Origin: Leptonema sp964619535
Lineage (GTDB): Bacteria; Spirochaetota; Leptospiria; Leptospirales; Leptonemataceae
DNA length: 64,000 nucleotides
Assembly: GCA_964619535.1 (NCBI GenBank)
Contig: CAZUEX010000009.1
Span: forward strand, 74,923 to 138,922
Reading direction: 5' to 3'
Below the pieces are notes generated by a model. It ran no database searches. It saw nothing but the letters and a program-made list of their open reading frames with translations, and had not been told where the DNA came from. Shown piece after piece: positions 43,789-52,389 of the stretch (its first letter is position 1; each line of letters opens with the position of its first letter). The position numbers were made by a program, and so were the translations under genes.

Positions 43789-45210
43789 ATGGAAGAAGCT
43801 CCTCTGATTGACCGCATAACCGAAGAAGTCATTCTGATTGATACCAATGTCTTTTTGATCGATCCGAATGCTCATGTAAAGTTCCCCGGTAGAAAGCTGA
43901 TTATTCCGCTGATCGTCATAGAGGAGCTGGACTCCTTCAAGCGAGAGATGTCAAGCATCGGCAAGGCAGCGAGAGAAACGATTCGCACCATTGACCGGCT
44001 ACGCATGAAGGGTAAGATTACGGAAGGGGTTCCGCTGGAAAACGGGGCCACCGTTCAGGTATTCATCCTTGAGAACTATGAAAACCTTCCGGAAGGCCTG
44101 GATCATGCCATCAAGGACAATTACATCCTTTCTGCAGCTTTGCAGCTGCGTAGCTATACCGGACGTTCGACGGCCATTCTGACAAAGGACGCTGATCTGC
44201 GGATTAAGGCAGATGTGCTTGGTATTACGGCATGGGATTACCATGAAAACGGTGTACAGGGCGAGCACCTGTATCCAGGGGAGCGAACGATTGAGACCTC
44301 CGATGAACTCGTAGACCGCTTCTATGAAGGTGAAACGATCTCCTGGACGGGAGGCCTGCCAGAAGGCGACAGGAAGTCTCCTCCTGTGATCAATGAGTAC
44401 GTGACCTTGAAGTCTCCGTCGCGCAGCGCACTTGCGCGATGTGGAGCAGATGAGAACCTGCGTCCGCTTATTGAAAAGCCTGGCATGTCCATTCATCCGC
44501 GCAATCGCGAGCAGCGTTTTGCCCTGGATGCCCTTCTTGATCCTGATATCAGGCTGGTTACGATTGCCGGAAAAGCCGGCACAGGTAAGACGCTGCTGGC
44601 CATCGCTGCTGGTCTTGAAATGGTGTTATCCGAACAGCTGTACAGAAAGCTCCTGGTGGCCCGTCCCGTTGTGCCGATGGGGCGGGATCTGGGATTTCTG
44701 CCAGGAGAACTCGATGAGAAGCTGCGGCCCTGGATGCAGCCTATCTATGATAATCTGGAATTTCTTCTGGAAGGTAAACCCAGGGACGAGAAAAGGCAGC
44801 CAGGCAAACGGGAAGGCGAAAGACAGGATGAGAACAAAGAGAAGGATCTGACTGCCAGGAAGAGTGACAGTACAATACAGTATCTGCATCAGGCAGGCCT
44901 GGTTGATGTGGAGGCCCTTACCTATATCAGAGGACGCTCCATTCCGCACCAGTACGTTATCATCGATGAAGCACAGAACCTTTCTCCGCATGAGGCGAAG
45001 ACGATCATAACGCGAGCAGGTGAGGGTACCAAAATCGTATTTACCGGTGATTTTTATCAGATTGATCACCCCTATTTGAACCTGTACACGAATGGGTTAA
45101 CCTTTACGTTTAATCGGATGAAAGGGCAGTCATTATTTGCGCACATTACCCTTGAAAAAGGAGAACGTTCAGAACTGGCCGAGCTGGCTTCCACATTGAT
45201 GGAGAACTGA
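43789..45210 (+). CDS. PIN-PhoH fusion ATPase (PhoH2 type)
   Basis: PhoH2 proteins join a PIN ribonuclease domain to a PhoH ATPase and unwind and cut RNA in studied examples. It is 473 residues. The PIN domain (about 10-155) has the acidic sites in LIDTNVFLID, VIEELDSF and TKDADLRIKA. The ATPase has Walker A GKAGTGKTLL and Walker B YVIIDEAQNLSPHEAKTII, then GDFYQIDHPYL. A charged stretch rich in Lys/Glu/Arg (EKRQPGKREGERQDENKEK) interrupts the ATPase region. The uracil-DNA glycosylase gene follows 10 bases later. Confidence 0.93.
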   Translation: MEEAPLIDRITEEVILIDTNVFLIDPNAHVKFPGRKLIIPLIVIEELDSFKREMSSIGKAARETIRTIDRLRMKGKITEGVPLENGATVQVFILENYENLPEGLDHAIKDNYILSAALQLRSYTGRSTAILTKDADLRIKADVLGITAWDYHENGVQGEHLYPGERTIETSDELVDRFYEGETISWTGGLPEGDRKSPPVINEYVTLKSPSRSALARCGADENLRPLIEKPGMSIHPRNREQRFALDALLDPDIRLVTIAGKAGTGKTLLAIAAGLEMVLSEQLYRKLLVARPVVPMGRDLGFLPGELDEKLRPWMQPIYDNLEFLLEGKPRDEKRQPGKREGERQDENKEKDLTARKSDSTIQYLHQAGLVDVEALTYIRGRSIPHQYVIIDEAQNLSPHEAKTIITRAGEGTKIVFTGDFYQIDHPYLNLYTNGLTFTFNRMKGQSLFAHITLEKGERSELAELASTLMEN

Positions 45211-45220
45211 GTAAAAACCG

Positions 45221-45889
45221 ATGGCAGAAGATCTCTTTACTTACGCCAGAGAGAAGGTAAGCCTTCCACGTGTAACGACAAAGGGGCCCTATGCCCATAT
45301 TACATCCCTTGATGATCTAAAGGAAGAGGCGTTGCAGTGCAGGCGGTGTCGTCTCTGTGAAACGCGAAATACCGTTGTGTTCGGAGAAGGTAATCCAGAG
45401 GCCAGGCTGATGTTTATCGGTGAGGGCCCGGGCAGAACGGAAGATGAAACCGGACGGCCTTTTGTAGGCAGAGCCGGCGAGCTGCTTACCCGTATCATTG
45501 AAAATGGCATGCGTCTGCGGCGTGAGGATGTCTATATTGCCAATGTCGTGAAGTGTCGCCCCACGGTGGATGGGCTCGGCAAGAAGGACAGGCCGCCCGA
45601 TCCAGAGGAAACAGCGGCATGCTCACCGTTTCTGCTGCGCCAGATTGAGCTGATCCAACCAGAGGTTATCGTTACCCTGGGAAATCCGTCTACGCGGTTT
45701 TTGCTGAAAACTCAGGAAGGGATTACAAAACTGCGGGGCAGGGAAGCTTCTTATGAAGGCATTCCGGTTTTTCCGACCTACCATCCAAGCTATGTACTGC
45801 GAAACGGCGGCGATTCCTCTCCCCTGAAAAAGGATGTGTGGGCCGATATCAAGAAGGTTATGGCGAAACTCGGCCTGCCGTTGAATTGA
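45221..45889 (+). CDS. Uracil-DNA glycosylase, family 4
   Basis: This iron-sulfur enzyme removes uracil from DNA. It is 222 residues. Motif GEGPGRTEDETGRPFVGRAG and the HPSYVLR motif mark family 4. Four cysteines, C40, C43, that of VVKCRP and that of AACSPF, bind the [4Fe-4S] cluster; C46 is extra. The gene follows PIN-PhoH closely, so a shared transcript is likely. Confidence 0.93.
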   Translation: MAEDLFTYAREKVSLPRVTTKGPYAHITSLDDLKEEALQCRRCRLCETRNTVVFGEGNPEARLMFIGEGPGRTEDETGRPFVGRAGELLTRIIENGMRLRREDVYIANVVKCRPTVDGLGKKDRPPDPEETAACSPFLLRQIELIQPEVIVTLGNPSTRFLLKTQEGITKLRGREASYEGIPVFPTYHPSYVLRNGGDSSPLKKDVWADIKKVMAKLGLPLN

Positions 45890-45924
45890 CTTTACAGGGT
45901 GTCTTCGCTTTGCAGCCTGGAAGT

Positions 45925-46854
45925 ATGGAAGATCAGCTTAACTCCATTGCCTACCATCTCGGGGAATTCCGTCCACTGCGTGATTGTAATATTAACATTA
46001 TGACACATGCGCTGCAGTACGGCACCATGGTTTTCGGGGGCATGCGTGGTTATCATGACCCAGGGACGAACAATGTTTTTCTGTTCAGGCCTGTGGACCA
46101 TTTCCGTCGCCTTCATCGCAGTGCTCGCATCATGCAGATGCAGCCAGAGATATCTCCCGAACAGATGACCGAGATAGCACTGGAGCTTGTTCGAAAGAAT
46201 GAGTATCGCTGCAACGTATACTTTCGCCCTTTTATCTATAAATCCGAACTGAAACTTTCGCCACGCCTTCACGATGTGGCTGATTCCTTCTCAGTATACA
46301 CGATGCAGCTTGATGATTACATCGATACCAATCGAGGCCTGAATGTTGCCGTTTCAAGCTGGAGGCGAATCGACGACAATGTCATTCCGACCCGAGCGAA
46401 AGTGGCCGGAGGTTATGCAAACTCTGCTCTTGCCAAATCAGAGGCCGTGCAGAATGGCTATGATGAAGCCATCTTTCTTGATACTCGTGGCTTTGTAAGT
46501 GAAGGTAGCGCCGAAAACCTCTTCATCGTTCGCGACGGAGTTCTGATAACCCCTCCGAACAATGCTTCGATCCTGGAAGGCATTACGATGCGTACGATTA
46601 TCGAACTGGCAAAGGACGAAGGCATTGAAGTGCAGCGTCGTGATATCGGTCGTTCCGAGCTGTATATTGCCGATGAGGTCTTCTTTTCTGGCACGGGTGC
46701 ACAGGTGGCCTGGGTGGCCCAGATCGATCGACGCATTATCGGTGATGGTGTGATGGGGCCGATTACGCAACGCCTTCGAGATCGCTACATGAAATTGGTA
46801 AGGGGAGAGGATGCGAAGTTTAAGGACTGGGCAGTGCCCGTATATTCTTCGTAA
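45925..46854 (+). CDS. ilvE: Branched-chain amino acid aminotransferase
   Basis: This PLP enzyme moves amino groups between glutamate and leucine, isoleucine or valine. From ATG 45925 it is 309 residues, standard for fold type IV; TTG 45910 with AGGGT 9 bases upstream is an alternative. PLP-binding Lys159 is in TRAKVAGGYAN. The MTHALQYGTMVFGGMRGY and GFVSEGSAENLFIV segments are typical. It lies 35 bases after the glycosylase gene. Confidence 0.94.
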   Translation: MEDQLNSIAYHLGEFRPLRDCNINIMTHALQYGTMVFGGMRGYHDPGTNNVFLFRPVDHFRRLHRSARIMQMQPEISPEQMTEIALELVRKNEYRCNVYFRPFIYKSELKLSPRLHDVADSFSVYTMQLDDYIDTNRGLNVAVSSWRRIDDNVIPTRAKVAGGYANSALAKSEAVQNGYDEAIFLDTRGFVSEGSAENLFIVRDGVLITPPNNASILEGITMRTIIELAKDEGIEVQRRDIGRSELYIADEVFFSGTGAQVAWVAQIDRRIIGDGVMGPITQRLRDRYMKLVRGEDAKFKDWAVPVYSS

Positions 46855-46862
46855 CATCGTGG

Positions 46863-48254
46863 ATGGATTCTGGCTATAAAGCAGGCCTTGGTCTGACCGA
46901 GGCCTTTTCTATCATCATCGGTCGAATTATCGGTTCGGGCATCTTCCGTACACCGGCATCGGTAATGATTGCCGTATCGGGTGGTATCGGGCCGTTTTTT
47001 GCTGTCTGGATCGTTGGTGGTCTGCTTACGTTTCTGTCTGCTTTGCTGTATTCCGAGATGGTGGCCATGCTTCCGCGAAACGGAGGGCCTTACGTCTATC
47101 TGAGAGCAGCCTTCCCGCCCATCATCAGCTTCCTTCGTGGATGGGCTATGTTTTTCGTTTCTGAAACGGCATCGATTGTTGTTGTTGCCATCGTATTCGC
47201 GGAGTACTGCTCAGCCATCCTGGTCATGGCGGGCGTTGTGGAACCTGGACCGGTATTCCAGGGAGCACTGGCCTTAATTACGATATGGTCGTTAACCACA
47301 GCGAACATGCTCGGTGTTCGCTTCTCCGGGCTTTTTCAGGACGTTCTGAGCTTCATTAAAATTGCCTCCCTTGCGGCCGTTATCATTGTAGGAAGCGTTT
47401 TCGATGCACGTCCCGAACATCTGCAGTCGGCGTGGTGGCCGGACAGGCCCTGGATGGAGACGCTTCTTGGCATGTCCGTTGCCCTGCGCTATGCTCTGTT
47501 TTCGTTCAGTGGATGGGAAGGGGCCACGTATGTGGCAGAAGAGGTAAAGAACCCGGCCAGGAACCTGCCGCTGTCTCTGTTTGCTGGAATTGGAGCCGTG
47601 ATGCTGCTCTATATTCTGGCCAATGTGTCCTATCTGTTGCAGCTTTCTCCTGCTGAGTTGCAGGATGCTCCGTCCGTTGCTGCCGTTGCACTGGAGCGGG
47701 CTGCCGGCAGTCTTGGCGGTCTACTGATATCACTTGCCATTGCAGCCAATACCTTCGGGAATGTGAACTCCCAGATCTTTACCAAGAGCCGTACCTGGCA
47801 GGCCATGGCCCGGGATGGGCTCTTCTTTCGTTTTCTTGCTCCTCTTTCCGGACATGGGGTGCCGGTGCGATCCCTGTTTCTACAGGGCATCTGGGCTACG
47901 GTTCTACTGGTCTTTGCACTGACTGCTGATGCCTTCAAGCCAGAAGGGGCAGCCTCGGCCTACGAACGGGTCATTGACTTTTTTACGTTCACCTCGGCCA
48001 TCTTCAATTTCCTCACCTTCTATGCCGTTCTGCGCCTGCGGAAGCTTCTTCCCGATCTTCACAGGCCGTTTCAGACACCTGCCTTTCCGCTGGTGTTTGC
48101 CCTTGTGATACTGACGCAGTTTGCCTTTACGGCCTTTACATTCTATACCTCTCCTGTGGCTTCACTGGCAGGCCTGGCCCTGACCGCCACAGGCATCTTC
48201 TACTGGCATTGGGGCGTGGATCCAGAAGCAAAGAGGCCTTTCACGGTAAGCTGA
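46863..48254 (+). CDS. APC-family amino acid permease
   Basis: This is an inner-membrane amino acid transporter of the APC superfamily. It is 463 residues with about twelve helices. The substrate site of helix 1 is IIGRIIGSGIFRTP, and helix 6 has the SGWEGATYVAEEVKNPARNLP pattern, which resembles LAT-type exchangers. It starts 8 bases after ilvE. A neutral amino acid is likely but not proven. Confidence 0.9.
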   Translation: MDSGYKAGLGLTEAFSIIIGRIIGSGIFRTPASVMIAVSGGIGPFFAVWIVGGLLTFLSALLYSEMVAMLPRNGGPYVYLRAAFPPIISFLRGWAMFFVSETASIVVVAIVFAEYCSAILVMAGVVEPGPVFQGALALITIWSLTTANMLGVRFSGLFQDVLSFIKIASLAAVIIVGSVFDARPEHLQSAWWPDRPWMETLLGMSVALRYALFSFSGWEGATYVAEEVKNPARNLPLSLFAGIGAVMLLYILANVSYLLQLSPAELQDAPSVAAVALERAAGSLGGLLISLAIAANTFGNVNSQIFTKSRTWQAMARDGLFFRFLAPLSGHGVPVRSLFLQGIWATVLLVFALTADAFKPEGAASAYERVIDFFTFTSAIFNFLTFYAVLRLRKLLPDLHRPFQTPAFPLVFALVILTQFAFTAFTFYTSPVASLAGLALTATGIFYWHWGVDPEAKRPFTVS

Positions 48255-48408
48255 CAGGGAAAGGAAGACAGTCGAGAAGGCGTGGGATGGATCCGCGCCG
48301 TCAATAATTCGTTGACGTACCTTTCGAATCCCGTCAGGTAGGAAGGCATTTTTCCCATCCTTTCTTTCCTTACCGGAAGATGCCTCAGGAGATATCGAGG
48401 AGAACCAT

Positions 48409-48705
48409 ATGAAACGAATGCTGCTTTTGCTGACCATCCTCTGCGGTGGAGCCTTCCTCTGGACACCGGCACTGCATGCCGATGGTTGTTACATATGCGG
48501 GCCAGGCAGCTCCGATGCCTGTCGTGATTACTGTCGCTACTCGGGTTCTGAGTCCTTTGACAATCGCAAGAAGTGCGAGAAGGCAGGCTGTAAGGTGACC
48601 GGCACAGCATCCTGTCCTACTGCCGTGAACTACAAGGTCTGTCAGGTTTTTCAGGAACGATCGATCTCTGAATTTCTTCTGGCCTATTTCCGGTCTCCTC
48701 GCTGA
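48409..48705 (+). CDS. Small cysteine-rich exported protein, unknown
   Basis: It is 98 residues with a signal peptide (MKRMLLLLTILCGGAF; cleavage near Ala24). The mature part has eight cysteines at 27, 30, 38, 42, 56, 61, 69 and 78, spaced in a way that suggests disulfide bonding or metal binding (C-x2-C, C-x3-C, C-x4-C). No family is recognised. A GAGGAG-type ribosome site precedes the ATG. The 154-base gap upstream holds TTGACG but no good -10 box. Confidence 0.75.
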   Translation: MKRMLLLLTILCGGAFLWTPALHADGCYICGPGSSDACRDYCRYSGSESFDNRKKCEKAGCKVTGTASCPTAVNYKVCQVFQERSISEFLLAYFRSPR

Positions 48706-48765
48706 TTCGATGATTGCCCGGTTTAAGCCATTGACATCGTTCGCCCGGCTCAGAAAGGTACCCGC

Positions 48766-49332
48766 ATGATACAGGTTCTCGTTCCTCTGGCTGAAGGATT
48801 TGAAGAGATTGAAGGCATCGTTGTTATCGATGTGCTTCGCCGGGCTGACTTTGAGGTTGTTACCGCCTCGCTTGGCGAAGGTCCGGTGCGTGCTTCCCGC
48901 CAGACACGGCATGTGGCCGATATGACCCTGGACGAGGTCATCAGTAAAGGCCTTACCTTTGATCTGATTGTCCTTCCTGGAGGTGGTAAGGGGGCTGAAA
49001 ACCTTGCCGCTGATCCCCGTATAGCCTCACTTCTGAAAAAGATGAAAGAGGACGGAAAGTGGATCGGTGCCATCTGTGCAGCGCCTAACGTCCTGCTCAA
49101 GAATCAGATCCTTGAAGAAAAGGATCGATTTACCCTGTATCCGGGAACGATGACGGGCAGTCATCCGGGTTACAGGTCCGATGAGCGTGTCGTCGTATCA
49201 GGAAGGATCATTACAGGCAAGGGTCCGGGTGCAGCCTTTGAATTTGCCCTGGCGCTTGTAGAGGAATTGGGCGGGGCGGCATTGAGAGAAAAGGTTTCAG
49301 GACCGATGTTCTTGCAGCCGGTGCGCTCCTGA
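48766..49332 (+). CDS. DJ-1/PfpI-family protein
   Basis: This family includes DJ-1 and YajL, which act as protein/nucleotide repair or redox chaperones. It is 188 residues. The nucleophile Cys104 sits in GAICAAP, and the conserved Glu lies in AEGFEEIE. IVLPGGGKGAENLA and ITGKGPGAAFEFAL are family blocks. It is monofunctional, with no fused domain. The true substrate is unknown. Confidence 0.9.
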   Translation: MIQVLVPLAEGFEEIEGIVVIDVLRRADFEVVTASLGEGPVRASRQTRHVADMTLDEVISKGLTFDLIVLPGGGKGAENLAADPRIASLLKKMKEDGKWIGAICAAPNVLLKNQILEEKDRFTLYPGTMTGSHPGYRSDERVVVSGRIITGKGPGAAFEFALALVEELGGAALREKVSGPMFLQPVRS

Positions 49333-49407
49333 CAGGGCGCCGGTCCTCTGCAACTATCCCTTTCGTTATGTACATCGTGGCTGGAATACCAGCACAGCCG
49401 GTACAGC

Positions 49408-50337
49408 ATGGTTGAGGTAATCTATTCCGGGGTCAGCCTGGCACCGATGGCCGGTTACTCTGACCTGCCATATCGTCGCATCTGTCGTCGCATGGGCTCG
49501 GCGCTGTCGTATACGGAATTTGTAAGCACCGATGCCGTGGTTCGCGGTAATGCGCGAACCCTGAGCATGCTCCGCTATGTCGAAGAAGAAAGGCCTGTCA
49601 TCTTTCAGATCTTTGGCCACGATGTGCACACCATTGTAGAGGCAGCCCTTCGGCTTGAAGAATTGCAGCCGGATGGCATTGACCTGAACCTTGGCTGTTC
49701 TGTGCCCAAGGTAGCCCATAAAGGCTCCGGTGCGGCCCTGCTGCAGAATCCTCAAAAAATCGGTACCATAATCGAGGCCATGACAAAACGGCTTTCTGTG
49801 CCCGTCAGTGCCAAGATGCGCCTTGGCTGGGATGATGCACAGCAGGCCGTTGACATAGCCCGGCGTATTGAAGGGGCCGGTGCTTCGATGTTAGCCGTTC
49901 ACGGGCGTACGGCCATGCAGCGTTATACCGGCCGATCGGACTGGCATATCATTGCAGCGATACGGGATGCCCTGAAGATTCCCGTGCTTGGTAACGGCGA
50001 TGTACAGTCGTTGTCAGAGGCTGAAGAGAAGATGCGCTGTACCGGCGTCGCTGGTATTCTGATCGGGCGTGCCGCTCATGGAAATCCGTGGATCTTCTCG
50101 GGCAAAAGGCCAGAGGCCGGCGAACTACAGGCCGTCTTTGCCGAGCATCTGAAGGCCATGGTGGAGCTCTACGGTATCGAGGGCCTGTACCGTTTTCGGA
50201 AGCATGCCGTGCAGTACGGGCGGCACCTCGCTATGACAGATAGTCAGCGCTCGGCCTTGCTTTCGAAGACAGCGGTCGATGATATGATCAACTGCTTTCA
50301 GCATATTGTGCATGCGCAGTGCTATGCTGTGCAATAG
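49408..50337 (+). CDS. dusB: tRNA-dihydrouridine synthase
   Basis: Dus enzymes reduce uridine in tRNA using FMN and NADPH. It is 309 residues. The start LAPMAGYSDLPYRRICRRMG, the catalytic Cys97 in LNLGCSVPKV, Lys136 in SAKMRLGW and His165 in AVHGRT are all present, as is GNGDV for FMN. The subtype B call rests on overall pattern and is less sure than the enzyme class. Confidence 0.92.
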   Translation: MVEVIYSGVSLAPMAGYSDLPYRRICRRMGSALSYTEFVSTDAVVRGNARTLSMLRYVEEERPVIFQIFGHDVHTIVEAALRLEELQPDGIDLNLGCSVPKVAHKGSGAALLQNPQKIGTIIEAMTKRLSVPVSAKMRLGWDDAQQAVDIARRIEGAGASMLAVHGRTAMQRYTGRSDWHIIAAIRDALKIPVLGNGDVQSLSEAEEKMRCTGVAGILIGRAAHGNPWIFSGKRPEAGELQAVFAEHLKAMVELYGIEGLYRFRKHAVQYGRHLAMTDSQRSALLSKTAVDDMINCFQHIVHAQCYAVQ

Positions 50338-50363
50338 CATGCATCACGGCACAGGAGCAGTCA

Positions 50364-50398
50364 AAAGAAAACCGGACCACAGAGGTCCGGTCTTCTTG
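50364..50398. terminator. Bidirectional terminator between dusB and flaA1
   Basis: A perfect 8-base stem (ACCGGACC 50371-50378 with GGTCCGGT 50384-50391) and 5-base loop is flanked by AAAAGAAA on the left and TCTTCTT on the right. Read on the - strand it ends in TTTTCTTTT, a good tail for flaA1, which stops at 50422. On the + strand the tail is weaker but serves dusB. Confidence 0.88.
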
Positions 50399-50421
50399 TA
50401 GCATCGCTTTGCAACCGTCTC

Positions 50422-51447
50422 TTATTGAGCGGGCTGGTCAGCAATGGGCGCTGCAGGCCCTGGCGCTGTAGAACAATCTTTTGGCTGATACAGATCAGGT
50501 CTGCGTGCACTGGACTGAATCAGCTTGATCAGGCGGTTCTTCTGCTCGCAATCGGCACGATCAAAGTCGATCTGATTTCCGTCGAAGTTCACCTCAAAGA
50601 TGTTCGTAAGGACTCTCAGCTCATCGAAGAAGACGTAGACCGTTTCCAGTGATGTTTCCGGAGTAGAACGCAGCTTGAACTGCCGGAACACCAGCGTCTT
50701 GATCTGAGGATAAGAGCTTACATCCTGAGGAACGTTCTTCGGAATTTCGATGGTCATAGGACGCCATCCGATGAAATCGATGGAACCGAACTTATAGATG
50801 TGGGTATCGCCTTTCCAGTCTTCAACCCAGCCTTCCAGTTCATACTCGTTGCCGCGACCCAGAACCCAGACGGAAATCTTCGACACAACACCCGGAAGGT
50901 TTACACCGACGACGCAGTCTACCATCTGTGCACGCTGTGTTGTTACAGCGCTGGACAGAGCCGGGTTTTCGTAGCAGGAACGTGCCTTGTAGTTCTCTGC
51001 AAGAGCAAGCTCGTTCAGATAGGGGCGGGGACGCTCTACGATATAGTGATCCACTGCAGGCGGACGGATCGTCACAACGTTGTAGCCGGAGAAGGTAAAG
51101 GCAAACTTAACGCCGAGGATCCGGGCCTGGTCATAGCCCTGGTTTTCCCGGATGTCGGCCGGTGTTCCCTTAATCAGCTTTACCTCTCTCTCGGCCTGCA
51201 GGTTGGATGCCGCTGGTTGATACGGACCCTGTGTACGGGTATCCTTATCGGTCAACACTTCCCAGCCGTAACCGCCTCCGGAGTAATCTCTATCCCAGCT
51301 TTCCACGGTGATGGCACGGAGTTCCGATGCGGTTACATCGCTTCCGACGGCCGTTTCCACTCCTGCCTGAACCCCATCGATCAAAAACATGCTGGATATG
51401 CCTGTCAGAGTGGCGACCAGAGTGGGGATTGATACCTTAAATTTCAT
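50422..51447 (-). CDS. flaA1: Periplasmic flagellar sheath protein FlaA1
   Basis: FlaA proteins form part of the sheath of the periplasmic flagella of spirochaetes. It is 341 residues with a signal peptide (cleavage likely after GVQA, Ala28). It shares with its neighbour the strand motifs VWVLGRGNEYEL and GSIDFIGWRPMTI, and adds a Cys-containing C-terminus. The name follows the Leptospira order, flaA2 then flaA1, and size; the two names could be swapped. A perfect sigma28 -10 box lies upstream and a terminator downstream. Confidence 0.9.
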   Translation of the reverse strand: MKFKVSIPTLVATLTGISSMFLIDGVQAGVETAVGSDVTASELRAITVESWDRDYSGGGYGWEVLTDKDTRTQGPYQPAASNLQAEREVKLIKGTPADIRENQGYDQARILGVKFAFTFSGYNVVTIRPPAVDHYIVERPRPYLNELALAENYKARSCYENPALSSAVTTQRAQMVDCVVGVNLPGVVSKISVWVLGRGNEYELEGWVEDWKGDTHIYKFGSIDFIGWRPMTIEIPKNVPQDVSSYPQIKTLVFRQFKLRSTPETSLETVYVFFDELRVLTNIFEVNFDGNQIDFDRADCEQKNRLIKLIQSSARRPDLYQPKDCSTAPGPAAPIADQPAQ

Positions 51448-51465
51448 GACCGTAACCTCATTCCC

Positions 51466-51493
51466 TTATCGGCATTTCTTGAAGAATCCTGTA
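51466..51493 (-). promoter_or_regulatory. Sigma28-like promoter of flaA1
   Basis: On the - strand TACAGGAT (51493-51486), 12 bases, then GCCGATAA (51473-51466). The -10 is a perfect match to the FliA consensus GCCGATAA; the -35 matches TAAAGTTT at 5 of 8. Spacing from the TAAA-like part is 16, one more than the usual 15, as in the element before flaA2. It lies between flaA2 and flaA1, so flaA1 may also be made on its own. Confidence 0.65.
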
Positions 51494-51507
51494 TGAGGAG
51501 CTGGTTT

Positions 51508-52242
51508 TTACCAGTTGTCTTTGATTTCAGAGCCTGGATAGACCTGCTCGGATTGGTCGACAAGCACCTTCAGGCCGTCAACGTAAAAGTAGAATTCGCC
51601 GGGAACCTCATGAACATCGCTCGTTACAAAGAAGCTAACGAAATGGAGGTTTTTGTCCAGAAGCGAGAATCGCGTGCTCTGTGGTACCCATCCGGGAACG
51701 GCTACGGTGAACTTTCTCCAGCCGAAGAAGTTCAGCCGACCGAGGCGGATGTTGTGGGTTTTACCCCGGTAATCGCGCAGGCGAAGATACATCGTATGGC
51801 GGTAGTTGCGACCCAGTACCCAGATGGAGAACTGACGTGCTTTGCCCTTCAGGACAAACTCATGCGGGGGCTTGACCTCAACGCGGTCAAAACCACGGTC
51901 ATTGAAGTAGGTTTTTACTCCGAGGATATGGTTTGGATTGTCGGGATTGACATCCACAGACAGAGCCTCGGCCTGCGGTGGTCGCATATTCTCATCGTCT
52001 GTGGCGCGGATTTCGCCTCGCTGAACGAGCTTCAGCGTCTTCGTTTCGCCAAGCGGAGAGGTTGCTCGGGCCACCCAGTCTTCTGCCTCTTCGAAGTCTT
52101 CCAGATCGATCTGGATCAGGGGCATCTGCTGTCCCTGGTTGGCCTCTGCTGGATCGGGTTGCGGCTCAGCCTGGCCGAATACGACGGCCGGCGCTGCAAA
52201 AATCGCCAGTAGAATTGAACATTGAAATAACTTGAGATTCAT
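51508..52242 (-). CDS. flaA2: Periplasmic flagellar sheath protein FlaA2
   Basis: It is 244 residues with a signal peptide (cleavage near Ala25, after VVFGQA) and then an acidic region rich in Glu/Asp. The core repeats the FlaA pattern FSIWVLGRNYRHTMYLRLRDYRGKTH and LGRLNFFGWRKFTV. It is upstream of flaA1 with a 60-base gap. GAGGAG precedes the ATG. In Leptospira, FlaA2 is needed for FlaA1 to appear on the flagellum, which fits its place first in the pair. Confidence 0.9.
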   Translation of the reverse strand: MNLKLFQCSILLAIFAAPAVVFGQAEPQPDPAEANQGQQMPLIQIDLEDFEEAEDWVARATSPLGETKTLKLVQRGEIRATDDENMRPPQAEALSVDVNPDNPNHILGVKTYFNDRGFDRVEVKPPHEFVLKGKARQFSIWVLGRNYRHTMYLRLRDYRGKTHNIRLGRLNFFGWRKFTVAVPGWVPQSTRFSLLDKNLHFVSFFVTSDVHEVPGEFYFYVDGLKVLVDQSEQVYPGSEIKDNW

Positions 52243-52277
52243 GAGAAACTCCTCACAGGATTCACCTTCATTAAGAC

Positions 52278-52305
52278 GTATCGGTCAGAGCGGGCCGGAA
52301 CTTTT
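52278..52305 (-). promoter_or_regulatory. Sigma28-like promoter of flaA2
   Basis: On the - strand AAAAGTTC (52305-52298), 12 bases, then ACCGATAC (52285-52278). These match FliA consensus TAAAGTTT and GCCGATAA at 6 of 8 each, and the spacing is the same as for the flaA1 element. The RNA would begin near 52271, giving a leader of about 30 bases with the GAGGAG site. The -35 half lies inside a palindrome. Confidence 0.55.
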
Positions 52306-52326
52306 CTCTATTAGAAAAGTTTTTTT
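52299..52326 (+). repeat. Palindrome with T-tail in flaA2-thiolase gap
   Basis: A perfect 9-base inverted repeat (AACTTTTCT 52299-52307 and AGAAAAGTT 52313-52321) with a 5-base loop and T-run to 52326. On the + strand it looks like an intrinsic terminator, yet no + gene lies upstream. It covers the -35 of the flaA2 promoter, so it could be an operator, or the end of a short antisense transcript. The rest of the 147-base gap shows no strong promoter for the thiolase gene. Confidence 0.55.
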
Positions 52327-52389
52327 CCCGGTGAAGGCCCGGGAGGACGTTTTGCGTGACAACGGCCCGTCTTGCACATATCAAGGTTC

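Noticed and set aside
48731..48736. TTGACA upstream of the DJ-1-like gene
   Set aside because: No -10 box is found at 16-18 bases (AAAGGT at 17), so a promoter is not supported.
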